From positions 1,100,001-1,164,000 of the forward strand of contig BROG01000076.1 in NCBI GenBank assembly GCA_030159075.1: a stretch of DNA of 64,000 nucleotides, written 5' to 3'. The translations under genes and the position numbers were made by a program. This DNA comes from Atrina japonica (Eukaryota; Mollusca; Bivalvia; Pterioida; Pinnidae). This document shows positions 1 to 12,192 of this stretch, one piece after another; within the stretch, counting starts at the first letter, position 1, and the number at the start of each line of letters is the position of its first letter. The notes below the pieces were generated by a model. The model had not been told where the DNA came from, made no database searches, and was given only the letters and a program-made list of their open reading frames with translations.

Positions 1-312
1 TTTTTTTTTTTTTGTTTTTTTGTTGTTATGTTTTTTTATTTTTTATTATTTGTTTTTTTCTTTTTGCTTATTTTTTTTTTTTTTTTTTTGTTTTTTGTTT
101 TGTTTTTGCTTTGTTTTTAGTGTTTTTATTTTTTTTATTTTGTTGATTTTTGTGCTTTTTTTATTTTTTTTTTTCTATTTTTTTTGTTTTATTCTATTTT
201 TTGTTCTTTATTTTTCTTTTTGCATTTTTTTTGTTTCTTTTTTTTTTTTGTTTTTTTTATTTTTTTATTTTTTTTTTTGTGTGTGTTTTGTTTGTGTTTT
301 TTTTTTTTTTTT

Positions 313-343
<31 letters not shown>

Positions 344-910
344 GTTTTTTTTTTTTTTTTATTTTATGTTTTTTTGTTTTCATGTTTTTTTATTTTTTTT
401 TATTTGTGTTTTTGCTTTTGTTGAGTGTTGCTTTTGTTTGTATGCTCTTTTTTGTTTTTTTTATGTTTGTTTCTGCTTTTCGTTTTTTTTTTTTTTATTA
501 TGTTTGGGTTTTATTTTTTTATTTTGTTTTTTTTTTTGTTTTTTTTTTTTGTATGTGTGTTTGCTTTTTTATCGTTATTTTTTTTTGTTTTTTTGTTTTT
601 TGTTTTTTTATTTTGTGTTTATTTTTGTGTTTTTTTGGCTTGCATTTGTTTTTGCTTTTTTTTGTTTTTTATTTTTTTCTGTGTTTTATGTTTTTTTTTA
701 CTTTTATTGTTTTTTTTTTTTTTTTTTTTTTTTTTTGTGTTTGTTGCTTTTTTTTTTTTCTTTTTTTTTTTTTTTTGTTTTTGCTTTTTTGTGATTTTGT
801 TGTTTTTTTTTTTTTTTTTTTTTTTGTTTTTGTTTGTTTATATGTTTCTTTTTTGTGTTGGTTGTGTTGTTGTTTTATTTTTTTTTGTTTTTCTTGTTTT
901 TGTTTTATTG

Positions 911-945
<35 letters not shown>

Positions 946-953
946 TTTTTTTG
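1..953. repeat. T-rich low-complexity tract
   Basis: Almost pure T with scattered single G, A or C, with no constant period. All forward frames stay open for hundreds of codons simply because T-rich codons are not stops; the Phe/Leu/Cys-rich translations are not proteins. It ends abruptly against a dispersed repeat at 954. A second copy of that repeat at 10955 has only a short A-rich tract at the same edge, so the tract may be an expanded homopolymer tail or a sequencing/assembly artefact at a contig edge. Confidence 0.9.
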
Positions 954-1330
954 CAAGAATGGAAGCAGCAAACTGTTCACAATCTTTACAAAACAGTCTC
1001 ATATTTCTGCTTGAAGTAATGGAAGAATTTCTCAATATTAGAATTAAAATCAGAGAAATCATTCCTCCTATATCTATTTCAATCATATGACAATTTTTAT
1101 CATTGTTACTACCGAGATTCTAGATATTAAAAAGTCTCAAAAATAGTTTACTGTAGTTATTATATCGGGAATGGCAGTACATTGCATTACAGTGGAATGG
1201 TATCTCAACCGGAGGAATTGCACCATTTCATTCTGATGAAATATATGATATTGCTGATACTTTGGTTTCTATTACTTAAATTTTCAGCTTTGCACGCGTA
1301 CCCGTAAGTTGAAAGAGTATATGAGAAAAT
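954..1330 (+). repeat. Dispersed repeat, family R1, copy 1 (uninterrupted)
   Basis: Collinear with 10970-11395: shared blocks include atggaagaatttct, the segment around ggaatggcagtacattgca, tggtatctcaaccg and ttgctgatactttggtttct. Copies differ by scattered substitutions and small indels. Copy 1 lacks the 99-bp foldback insert found in copy 2 and so gives the empty site. No coding potential; family identity unknown. Confidence 0.8.
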
Positions 1331-1713
1331 TTACTCATGCACAACCCAACGTTTATACCAATGGTATGAAAATCTTTAACAAAATATATACTATGCTTCA
1401 AATGCGACATACATCATTTCATTTATGCTTACAAAAATGGTTTGGGACCTATTTCATATTAAAAGTAATAGTTCAGTATCAATAGTCACGTATACATAAT
1501 CATATCCTGCAGGCAAGCATCACAGCATTTTTTCTTCACAACACACAAGTAAGTAGTCAGTTATACCGCTGAAATCGCTCAGAACATTTCTGCTGAATAG
1601 TTCGGAACATCTCAGAATAAATACTCAATGGTCAATAAATTAATTAAATAAATAAATACATCTTGGTCAATGTCATAAAATAGTTCACAGGCTTTCTTGT
1701 CCATAAGTATTTT
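1331..1713. other. 3' flank of the P450 gene
   Basis: Lies downstream of the minus-strand stop codon and should contain the 3' UTR. I found no clear minus-strand AATAAA here, so the polyadenylation site is not placed. No other feature recognised. Confidence 0.4.
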
Positions 1714-4068
1714 TTAAATAAATATTAAATCATGACCATCAGCACGTGCTTTGTAGCGAATCTGAACTTCATTTGTTGGCGGAAGGATTTCATGACCGTG
1801 ATAGTGAGCGTCTAAACTGGCTTTCTCGCCCTCACATAATTCAATGTCAAATTGATGCACCAGAGACAGCAAAAACCACTTTGACTGTGTGATAGCATAC
1901 TTTTTCCCGGGACAAAGTGATCCGAATGAGAGAATGGGGTTTTTCACTTCTACTCCGTCTTTGTAGAATTTACTATCAATGAATCTATCGTATTTGTAGT
2001 CCTGCAAAAGAAGTAAAAGCAAACGTAAATATGCTGACTAGAATAACAATCGGCAATGTAATAAAAAGTGGCTGAGATAAGGTCAGAAATTTATCAACGT
2101 CATAACTTGAATACATTATATCTATATATAATTATGCACCGTACTTGCTTTTATCGTTTACTCTGATTTTTTGTATTTCACTCAGTTATAATATTTACAT
2201 TTCATTTATTTGTAGACGAATGCAAACAATATACATACCTCTGGATTTTCAAAAATTTCTGGATCTTTGTGTATTGCTGGTGGGTACATGGCCACTTTAT
2301 CGCCTTTCCTGAATGAATATGTTCGGCCATTATGAGATGTGAATTCTGTATCCTCTGTGATAGCTCTGACCATGAAAACACCACTTGAAATCCGGAGTGT
2401 TTCTTTAATTATGCTATCTGTAATTACAAAAGTGAAGGAAAAATTAATAATAAAGAGAACAACAAACAAGAAGTAAATTAAAAGCTAAAGAAAAAAATGA
2501 TGCATTAACTTTTATGAGTTTTGCTTTAATCTAAATTGCTTTTTTACAAAGTTTCTATGTATATTTCGTCAATGATAAAATACATAAAGTATCGGGAAAG
2601 AGAACTTACCTAAAATTTTAAGTGAATCAACTTCATCCAATGTGAATTGAATTCTGTCTTCCTCATCAACATCGTCTAATTTGCTTTCGACAACTTGGCG
2701 GACTTCCTCTCTCAAGGCATCCAAGGCCTCTGGGTGATCCAAAAGGTAGTACACAGCCCAAAAAGCAAGACGGAAGGTATTGTAGTTAACATGCAAATAC
2801 ACAAGATTGTGTCCAACGATGTCTTGTTCCGTTTGTCCACGTTCCAACATGAATTTTGTGGAAAATTTGATATATTCGGAAACATCCTCGCGATCCAGGA
2901 GTTCTGAGGAAGATGGTTGTTTGCAAAGCACTTGAAGTGCTTTTACTGCATTTGGGAACATGTTGACGGGCATACCGAGCCATAGGTAATTGAAATATTT
3001 GTGAAAAGCATCGAAACTTTTGAACATGGTATTTGGCTCAAAAGAAGGTGCTGTTTCGCCTTTTCCGAAAATTGAATAAAAGAGAGCAGAGAACAGTGTT
3101 TTTGCATTGAAAGCTCTAAGTCCATCTGTATGCCATTCATTTTCTGATGGTTTTTGGGTCACATCAATGTATGACTGGTTTAAATAATTTGAATACTGGT
3201 TCATTCCTTTGACAAGGTGTGGTCCCTTTACCGTTTTGCCTGCTTCCTTTAACATTTTTCTGGCATCAACAAGTGCAAAACTGAAAACGTTGTGATTCAC
3301 TTGACGCTGAATCGTATCAAAGTCAAAATTCTTTTCTTTCACCATTAGTTCATAATCATGAGGACTGCTAATAATTGTCAGATGTTGGTGAAAAAGGCGA
3401 ATAGTAAAAATATCTCCTAAAGATTTCTGTGTTTTTTGCAAAAACTTCACTGCGTGTTCGGCAAATTCCTGTCCATTTCCCCATAACCAGTGACCTTTTG
3501 GTATTGGTGGTTCATTACTTTTCCTGAAAATACAGAAATTGTAGATTCTATAGAGTATTTGAATCAAATGGCTAAATTTATTCATGAGTTAATACAACAT
3601 GTCATTGTTTGATATGGTCTTAAAATATAAAACTTGCGTCATATGACTTATCAAGCCCTGAACATATATAATGATTTATACTCATAATGAAAACTTGGTC
3701 TGTCGAACTGACATCGAGTGTTGCGTTAGTATTTATCATTAAACGTGTGTTTACGATGTAAAACATACATTTACTTCGGAGGCGGTGTCAATTTCATTCA
3801 ATCGTCAAGTTGATAATATAGGTAGAAGTTTGATGAGTTGAAAATATGTGACAATTGCCAACAGTAATATCTTTGTTCGAACAAGAATCGGGTATTTCAC
3901 TAAAAGCTTGTTATGTTAACAAGAAATCGAGAGTTAAAGATTTACAGGAATGGAGTGAAAGAATAATAATATCAGAACGTTGTCATACCTGCTTCTGCCG
4001 AGAAATTTGATGTAAGCGACTGCGAGTGCAACTGCTATAATTCCAAGGTAAACCGTTACTGCAACCAT
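1714..4068 (-). CDS. Cytochrome P450, CYP7/CYP8-like (4 exons, 486 aa)
   Basis: Haem-thiolate monooxygenase or isomerase, probably ER-anchored and acting on a sterol or other lipid. I join four exons: 4068-3989, 3523-2610, 2417-2239 and 2001-1714, with GT-AG introns of 465, 192 and 237 bp. The reading frame is preserved across every junction, giving 486 codons, close to the roughly 500 usual for the family. Residues 1-22 form a hydrophobic N-terminal anchor, followed by a basic and proline-rich hinge (PPIPKG, 32-37). The I-helix reads NYNTFRLAFW (273-282), lacking the usual AGxxT but resembling CYP7/CYP8 enzymes. The K-helix ExxR is ETLR (337-340), KYDRF is at 394-398, and the haem ligand is Cys421 in SFGSLCPGKK. 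The K-helix block LDSIIKETLR and the DPEIF segment also match the CYP7 pattern. The spacing from Phe417 to Cys421 is three residues shorter than canonical FxxGxxxCxG. A Met at 3585 would retain intron 1 and lose the anchor, so ATG 4068 is preferred. Candidates include an oxysterol 7-alpha-hydroxylase-like or prostacyclin-synthase-like enzyme; substrate unknown. Confidence 0.92.
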
Positions 4069-4240
4069 TTTCGTTAATATCCCTTATCGTGTATACAATA
4101 ATATTGTTAAAACTATGATGTTCAAATTATCACTTTCTGTTTTCTTTCAAATTCAATAGTTCTTTTCAGTTAATCAGAAATTCCTTCAACTTGACGTGTT
4201 GTCCTTTTCTTTCAAACTGTAGTAATTTATTATCTGAAAA
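4069..4240 (-). promoter_or_regulatory. Probable P450 5' UTR with possible UTR splice acceptor
   Basis: Upstream of ATG 4068. On the minus strand a pyrimidine-rich run ending in gtgttttcag abuts position 4234, resembling a 3' splice site, so a non-coding first exon may lie further upstream. The start context has A at -3 and G at +4, which is favourable. No convincing TATA box is assigned. Confidence 0.3.
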
Positions 4241-7200
4241 CACAAACATAAAAAATAAGTTAAGATTGTCAACACAAGACAATTGTCAAAAGTACTTATC
4301 TAGACTAATGCGAGACTTGTGAAATACAATTATATCGGTTTATAATACATTTAAACAGTACTAAAATTGCTGTTATTTCATGCAAATACGTTAGATCGTG
4401 TGAACAAAACCTAATCTCAAATAAATTAACCTCTAAAACAGTCACTGAAACACATACCAAGACTCCCTATATCAGATTTCTGTCAATTAATGAGATCATA
4501 AAAAATATCACGTTATATAGGCTTAAAGCAACAGTCGGGAGAAATCCCAAGTTAAAAATAACCTGTCGCGTCAGAGTTTAAAATTAGACGATAAAGTTAC
4601 ATGAAATCAGGATCTCCCTACATCAGAACGAATAAGTGGTAACGGGAAAACGAACGGCATACTTAAACACACTCGACATATATACATCATTGCTGTGATT
4701 GATGGTAAAGAAACCGCGAGCTAACGCCCCCTGCTAAATCAATTGATTTCAATTAAAGGTTTGCTACAGTATTTGTTATTAGCGTGACTGACAGCGAATC
4801 AAGGTTGTCAAAACACCTCGGATCGTCCATCTCAAAAGTTTAACGCATCATACGAACTTGTCCCAAGTTTTAGGAAATGAATATTTTCTAAAATAAATTA
4901 GCAATTAATAAACGAAATAAAAAGTCTGAAAATATCTACAAAATAAATGTCACAATCGAATATTTTCCTTTCGTAAAGATTTTGTTTTTAAAAAATCGAT
5001 AAAGCGTGCTTGAGTTGATTCGAGTCCCGGGTAAGTTCAGCAAAATGAAAGTAGACAAATACACGTGCGGTTCTTGTACGTTGTCGAACGTGCAGACATA
5101 TATACAAACCGGCGAAATTACAAAACCCATTGAAACGCTAAACATAAACACGATGTTGTATCCAGTGAAAATAAAATATCCATTTTGTTTTTAAAATAAC
5201 ATAAAGTGTCCCCAGGTGATAACAGAGTCCAAGTACCTATAGAAAAGTTATTTTTCTCTTAATTTGGCACCAAGAACTGTTACTTACAGTATGTCGTTGT
5301 TGGGTCTGCATTTTCCAACGCATGGGACCTCTATTAATACACACTATGACGTATTACTCACTCATTCTCATTGGTTTCTGCTTTATGTCTGTCAAACAAC
5401 TTCCGACCGTTTGTTTTGCCTCGCCCACTACTTTTATGAATGAATTTCAGAATACGCCACGCCCCCAATTTTACTATAGCGATTTGTTACTCGATCTTAC
5501 TATGTTCAGTTAGGTTCTTCCCGCGAGTTGTGCCTTGAACGTAAAAAGAAAGTATGTTTTTGATTAACGTTAAATGTAGCATGTGGAAAGTTGAACAGGA
5601 GAGGAAAGAGAAATGGAGCGATTACACACGCATTCAAAGGTTTGCGTCACTCCAAATGCTTTTGATTAAGTCTAATTTTTCTCTTGTTTTTCGAAAAAAG
5701 TGTTATTTTCTATTAAAGTGTGTGAAGAACTAATTTTCATTATGTTTATTCCATCATGAATACTACGTATTTTTGTCAGATGCGTAAAACAAACATTATT
5801 TGGTTACCTCTTGTAACTTATATATTACGAGACAGGAAAAAATACTTTTGAGTTAAAAACGGCAAAATAATTATAATTCACGTAACAAGGTTGCTTGTTT
5901 TGTAAATATCTATATTTTTGGGGACCGCCGCCCATCCTGCTGAATTTGTCGCAATATTTCTTAATTAACAGTTTCTTTGTAGATACATTATATCGAGAGA
6001 AGTCTGAATTAATGACTGGGTTCACATCTTTTGAAATCGATCAATGAAGTTGACTCTGCGAGAATTTAATGTTAATTACATTGCAATTTAATAACAATTA
6101 CATCGCATTTCTTGTTTCTTGCTAATCTTCTGCGTTCATTTTTGGATTAGGATGTACATGAATTTTATACCAAACAATATCTCCATGTGGGAAGAAAAAA
6201 GGTGCGTATCTACATGTAAGCAGAAAGATGACTCGGAAGCAATCGATTAGTACTTTAGAATAAATAAATGTGTACATGTAAATGGAAATAATAATGATAA
6301 TAATACTGGCCATAATTCTGTAATACTACATTAATTGAGCAACTAAAAATCTTTGGTTACTTATGGTGTGTTAGATACGATTGCATCATAATATCGTCGC
6401 ATCAGTGATAAAAAAAAACTATTACCAGGTTATAAAATGATCCATTGGTACTTTCCTGAAAGTGTTTGAAGTTGAAAACGGCTAATTCAAGTGAGACATT
6501 TCACTGTATACTTTCTTTATGAAATTTTTTTGTCGGTTCGAATAGTTCACGCACTTACTCTCTTAATTGTTTAAAATGTGCATGAAATAATTTTGATTTT
6601 TTAAAAGGAATATAGTAAATCCTAGATCCGCCGATTATGTTTACATTTAATAAGGCTTTATGTTTTACCATTTGCTATATATTTACTATAACGATACAGA
6701 ACTATTCTCTGAGGAAAGAATACTTATTTTAATGACTACTATACGTGAAGCACAGCGTCATGACTACTTTTAATTTTCAATAAAATTCATGACAGACTCA
6801 TTGCGAATAAGTGTTCAATTTTACTACATTAATATATTGATTGCTATATGAACATTTTTTTTCATTTTCACCCAAAATTATTTCTACTAGCCGAAAAATA
6901 TTTCTACCATATAAACTTTATTTTTTTCTTTTCATACGTCTCTCAACAATAAAGTTATCATTTTTATACTAATTTATTCATTTACTATTATTTATCCTTG
7001 GTGAGCACACCTTAAGGTTTTTGTTGGGAGCGGCGCGACCACTTCGTCATTGAGAGAGGGGATTACGGAGCACGAACACGCATAAGTTAGTAATTAAATT
7101 AACGTAAATAAATACAATAAAAAAATGATATAGCAGTTCTCACGGATACATAAGAACTCTTAACTAGGCACTTTTACTGTTTTACATGCGTACAAGCACG

Positions 7201-9639
7201 AAAAACATTTTACTCCAAAACCAAAAACGAAAGAGAAATATCGATGCCATTATTTTAAATTTGTGTTCAATAGTTTAAAAATGGTATGTTATATAAGTGC
7301 TACTTGTCATCGTAATGAGGAGACGAATGTAATTCATTTTTACTTCACCCCGGCTGCCTTTTAATTAGATTAACAGTGATAGAATTTTTCATTCAGTAAC
7401 GGTGGTGTATTGTCGATTTTAAAAGCTTTTCAAGCTTATGTTTTTGTTTTTTGTTTTTGTTTTTTTTTAATCTATGCATGTTATATCGACTATAAATAAA
7501 TATTTGATTTGATTTTCATATATATATTATTTATTTATATCAAGTTTATACTCTTTGTATATTCCCGAGTCTTCCATTATAATAGGAAGTAAAAAATCAA
7601 ACTTTTGGGATTGTGGTGAGACTTTGGGTATGATAGTCGACGAAAAGTGGTTTGAAGTTTGATTTTTTTACAATGATATATATGATGTTTAATATTTGTT
7701 TATTGATGACATATTTCTATGCATTCCGGCGAAATTCATTGATAATTTTTAAAGAAAATTGTATTCGTTGTAAGTGAAATGTTTTATCTTAAACTTGGAT
7801 TTTATTTTAGATAACATATACATCATAATATGTTTTGCTGTCATTTTTATATATTTTACACGATAAACCATCCACCGTTGTAGCCTTTGAAAACACGAAT
7901 ATATATGGAACCCATGTGTTTATAATGAACTCCATATTTCCTTTCTCATTTCAAAAAAGTATATGAATAATAATGGAACGTGGTCAGGCGTCTCTTTACG
8001 TCAAAATTCTTTCATCATTAAATTTTACACTTTAAAACAAGACATTAAGATCCGTGTAATCTTTAATGGAATAACGATCCAACATATAAAATATTTTTTG
8101 TCTCAATGTATTCTCCTTGTCAGTAAATGTGTATTGGCCTTGAATAGCAATGCTGTAACGCGCTCTTGTAAACTAGTTACACACTCTTCCAAGCTATTGC
8201 TCATATTAATATTCCTTTCAGTTTTTTTGTTTTTTTTTTTTTTTTTTAGATTTACCATGTATATCGGAAGTAGCAGTCGTATGTCTAGTAAGACATCAAA
8301 ATAGTTATAACCAGACCACCGTGTGTACGATTTTGATGTAATTGTGTAATTTCATGCTTTCTGACAACTTGTAAACAAAACTAAATATATCATGTAACTC
8401 CACGTGTATTTGCATATTTTTTGTGAATGAATTAAGACGCTAAAGATTATGTATCAGAATTTATCTAAATGTACCACTTTCTTTTTCGTTTTATAATAGA
8501 AACATCTAAGTTAACCTTATAGAGATAACGGGGACATGCTGCTATACCTTTCCCGTTCTTTTTGTTTCTTGAATTTGCACTTTAATCAACGGATTCATTT
8601 CTACTTTCACTTGAAAACTTGCCCTCCCGCATTGATCTGCTTTTTATATGCGATCGCACGTGGTTTTTGGCTACCCCACGGTGGCTGATGTGTCCGTGGG
8701 TTTGTGTTATCAGTAATATATTATAGGACTGTTTTCAGTACCTCACTTACGTAGTTTTTAGGACATGAGTCGAACTTTAAAATCCAATACATTTACACTG
8801 ATAATAATTTTAAAAAAACCACGGTAGCTGTTTTCGATATTTTGCACGCGATCAATGTATTAAAATGCGGTAACTACTTATGAGGTCATATTTTGACTAA
8901 GATTTGTTCATTCACACAATGCACCCACAAGGACGAATGTTAAATGCCACAAGCAAATAAACAAAAAACCCAGTTAACTTCCTCAGGCACTCGACAATCT
9001 CGTATGTGAGTGTTTATCAAGTAATGGGTACAATTAATGCTCAGCAAAGTAAAGTTGATTTTATTTCCAGATCTGAACTTTCGTAATTTGATGCGATTGT
9101 TCTGCTTATGCGGGGGATTTGTTAACTTCATCTCGCTTCGATTTAATCATATCGGAAAAAACAAATTACTAATCATTTCATTCATACTCCCCCTCAGTCA
9201 CTGAGTCAGTTGCCTTCCCTTGGCTGAAGTACCCCCAGCAATGCTAAGACCTACCTCCCGCGAGTGGTAAATGGAACATGAATTCATTCAACTATATTTT
9301 GATATATAATACTGATTTCGTTTCTACTTACTTAACTCCAGTGGTTATAAAGATTGAAGTAAAAGATATGTACTAAAAGAACCAGTGAATAAGTATTGTG
9401 TAAGAACGCGCCTTAGAAAATCCTTCTCTTTCTCCGTTTGATGAATAAACGTACTAAGCCATGGACAATGCGATATCCACCTGGTTTACTCGGGATGGTT
9501 ATAAACAGGACATCTTTATCTTATTTAAGGATTACATGTAATTTGATTTTGTGTGTGTATGTGCTTTGCACCACATTCAATAATTTCCCACTCATCAGGT
9601 GGTAACCACTTGTATTATAGGGTAGGGAGAGTCCAATAA
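4241..9639. other. Intergenic, no gene recognised
   Basis: A+T-rich sequence with only short open frames lacking splice context or recognisable motifs. Poly-T runs occur near 7447-7470 and 8221-8247. No repeat partner elsewhere in the window was noticed. P450 upstream regulatory DNA is probably within the first 1-2 kb but cannot be delimited. Confidence 0.6.
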
Positions 9640-10148
9640 TAAGCCATGTACCTACCCGGGATGAGAGCAGTAATGTACCTACCCGAGGAGAGAGAGCAGT
9701 AATGTACCTACCCGGGATGAGGGCACTGTAAAGTACTTATCGGCGATGAAACCAGTAATGTACCTACCCGGGATGAAGGCACTGTAAAGTACTTATCGGC
9801 GATGAAACCAGTAATGTACCTACCCGGGATGAGATCAGTGTAAAGTACCTACCCGGGATGAGAGCGCTGTAATGTGCCTATCTGGGATGATAACAGCAAA
9901 GTACCTACCCGGGGATAAAGCAGTAATGTACCTACTCATGGCAAAAACTGTACCTACTCGGGGTGTAATATACCTTACGGGGTTAGAGCAGTAATGTAAA
10001 TACCCTGGGCAAGACATTGTAATCAGTACCTACCTGGGGTAATGGCAGTAATGTACATACCTTGGTTGATAGCAGTAATGTACCGACTCAGGGTAAAAAT
10101 TGTACTCTTCCTTCCCGGGGTAAGAGATTGTAATGTACCTACCGCGGA
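9640..10148 (+). repeat. Minisatellite, ~28-bp unit with 56-bp higher-order period
   Basis: About 18 degenerate units built around gtaatgtacctacccgggat followed by a variable GA-rich spacer. Between 9699 and 9811 the unit start recurs at exactly 56 bp (9699, 9755, 9811), because a canonical unit alternates with a diverged unit (gtaaagtacttatcggcgat). Units decay toward the right end. The minus-strand open frame through it is a by-product of the repetition. Confidence 0.9.
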
Positions 10149-10954
10149 GTACATACTTCATACACTCGCCCCGAAATAACGAAAAGTCGACATAGCACAA
10201 ACAAGCCACCATACAAAAGTGATGGGCTAACGATTAAGTTGTGATAGAAATTTATAAACTCCCTTTTTAGTGTAAACTTGAAAAAAGACAATGATATATT
10301 TTCAGTTCTTTCGCATTCGCAAAAAAATATTATAAAATCATCTATTTATATTACTCTGTTGCATGTTTCAAGTATTATTTATCATTTTTTATTTTTTTTT
10401 TTGGATCAACTGGCCATGGTATCAACATAATAAACTACAGGTCTCTATAAAAATAGGTTACTAATTTAGCTCAACTATACGAATGTATAAATCGAATACA
10501 TTTCCACTGCGTATGTTTCACTCAGAAGCGACAGTAATTGTGTCGCCCAAATGAGTTTGTGTAATAATTTAGGTATAGGCTATTTACAGAACATCGATGA
10601 TCTCTCTGTTTTTTTGGTACAAATTAATTTGGTAAATAAAAAGCGAGAACCTGATATTGGTATTAATTATGAAAAAGTGTCTTGATATGTTGTTCACACA
10701 ATGATAACTGATCGTTTTACATCGCGCGCTAATAATTATTCAGTCTGAACTATACATACAAATAACACCATAAATTGTTTTATTATGATTTTTAATATTT
10801 TCAACAAAATCCAACAAAATGCTCAGTATTATAAAGGGATTAAAATGTCGTGGACGTAATAACTGATTACAAACTAAATAAATTAAAGGCATTTTGTGCA
10901 AATGATTGTTACAATTAACGGTGAAGAGGAAAAATGTGGTAGAATGGGAAAAAA
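10149..10954. other. Intergenic, nothing recognised
   Basis: A+T-rich with a poly-T run near 10390-10401; no supported gene or repeat. Confidence 0.5.
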
Positions 10955-11390
10955 AAAAAGAAAAGAAAAATGCATGCAAGTATGGAAACAACAAATATTT
11001 TGGTCATCTTTAAAATTTAGTCTTAATATATTTCTATGCGAGGTGATGGAAGAATTTCTTAGAATTAGAATTAATTATAATCATAGAAATCATTCTTCCT
11101 ACCTCTGAGATTCTAGCTCTCAAAAAGTATAAAAAAAGGTTTACTTTTGCTTATTATATCTGGAATGGCAGTACATTGCAATATAGTGGTATCATGTTTC
11201 CACTTTTTGATTTACCAGGGAGTTTACCAAAATGATGTTTCCACGTTTTGGTAAAGCCCCTGGTATATCAAAAAGTGGACACATGATAGTCAAATGGTAT
11301 CTCAACCGAAGGAATTGCACCATTTCTATCTGATGAAATATATTATATTGCTGATACTTTGGTTTCTATTACTTGAACTTTCAACTTTGT

Positions 11391-11395
<5 letters not shown>
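10955..11395 (+). repeat. Dispersed repeat, family R1, copy 2 (interrupted)
   Basis: Second copy of the 954-1330 repeat. It begins after a short A-rich tract and runs into a (CA)n array where copy 1 has only gcacgcgtacc. Homology is split at 11189/11289 by a foldback element. Confidence 0.8.
11190..11288. mobile_element. Foldback MITE-like element, copy 1 (99 bp)
   Basis: Long imperfect terminal inverted repeats of about 30 bp start tatcatgttt at the left; the right end read on the other strand starts tatcatgtgt. Both continue through ccactttttgat and end near ccagg. The element interrupts repeat family R1, whose copy 1 is continuous at this point. Flanking tagtg and tagtc suggest a degenerate 4-5 bp target duplication. 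Too short to encode a transposase. Related sequence at 20193-20275. Confidence 0.8.
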
Positions 11396-11430
<35 letters not shown>

Positions 11431-11453
11431 ACAGATATATATATATATATATT
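11393..11453. repeat. (CA)n then short (TA)n microsatellite
   Basis: About 17 CA units, a gagacaga linker, then about 10 TA units, at the right edge of repeat copy R1-2. Confidence 0.95.
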
Positions 11454-12106
11454 TCGGGTGCGACATACATCAATCCATGTATGCTTACAACTTTAAAGTG
11501 AATGATCTAGTTGAAGTGATATGGTTTATTCATGGTATGTTCAGTAACAGTCCTCGTATAGGCCTATAGTGTGATGTTACGCGTACATAATAATTTGTGA
11601 CCTCAGTAAATAAGATCGTAAGACATGAGGCGATTATTCGGAAGTCTATATTTATCATTTACATGCTAAAGTCCTCACATTTTTCACATCTCTTATCAAG
11701 ATTTTAAAGGAAATTTAATTGTCTTACGTTGTCAAAACAAAGCAGTGACGGAAGATGTAGTAATAGTTAAGATTGACCTACTTTATAGAAAATACGAGAA
11801 ACAGATGAAACAATAAACAAAACAGTACGTATGGACTTGACGCGTTAAAATTTAAATACAATGGCATCATTCTACTACTATATAAGGCAGACATATGCAC
11901 GCTTACTCAACCGAATCTAGTTAAAAATAACTTAGGAAATACATCAAGTGTGTATATACTATAGGAAACACATGGAAGAGGTTGTCGTAGATTAAAGCAC
12001 CATACAAATGTGTATGACGTTCAAGAACATTTAATCGTACGACACATCACATTTCTCCCCGTGGAGAGGCACTTGAAATTTACAAAAATGCAGCAATGAG
12101 CCAGCT

Positions 12107-12109
<3 letters not shown>
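11454..12109. other. Intergenic, nothing recognised
   Basis: No supported gene or repeat. Confidence 0.5.
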
Positions 12110-12191
<82 letters not shown>

Positions 12192-12192
12192 C
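12110..12192. repeat. (TA)n microsatellite
   Basis: Near-perfect TA array with a single G interruption at 12180. Confidence 0.95.

Noticed and set aside
20..1090. Several long Phe/Leu/Cys-rich open frames
   Set aside because: Products of a T-rich tract without stop codons; no start context, domains or splice structure.
2695..3140. Other frames inside P450 exon 2 (both strands)
   Set aside because: Shadows of the well-supported P450 reading frame.
2569..3585. Met at 3585 as the P450 start
   Set aside because: Its first 20 residues come from intron 1; a splice acceptor at 3524-3525 joins in phase with an exon at 3989-4068 that encodes a proper membrane anchor.
9640..10148. CRISPR-like array
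   Set aside because: Units are contiguous and degenerate with no unique spacers, no cas genes, and a eukaryotic context; it is a minisatellite.
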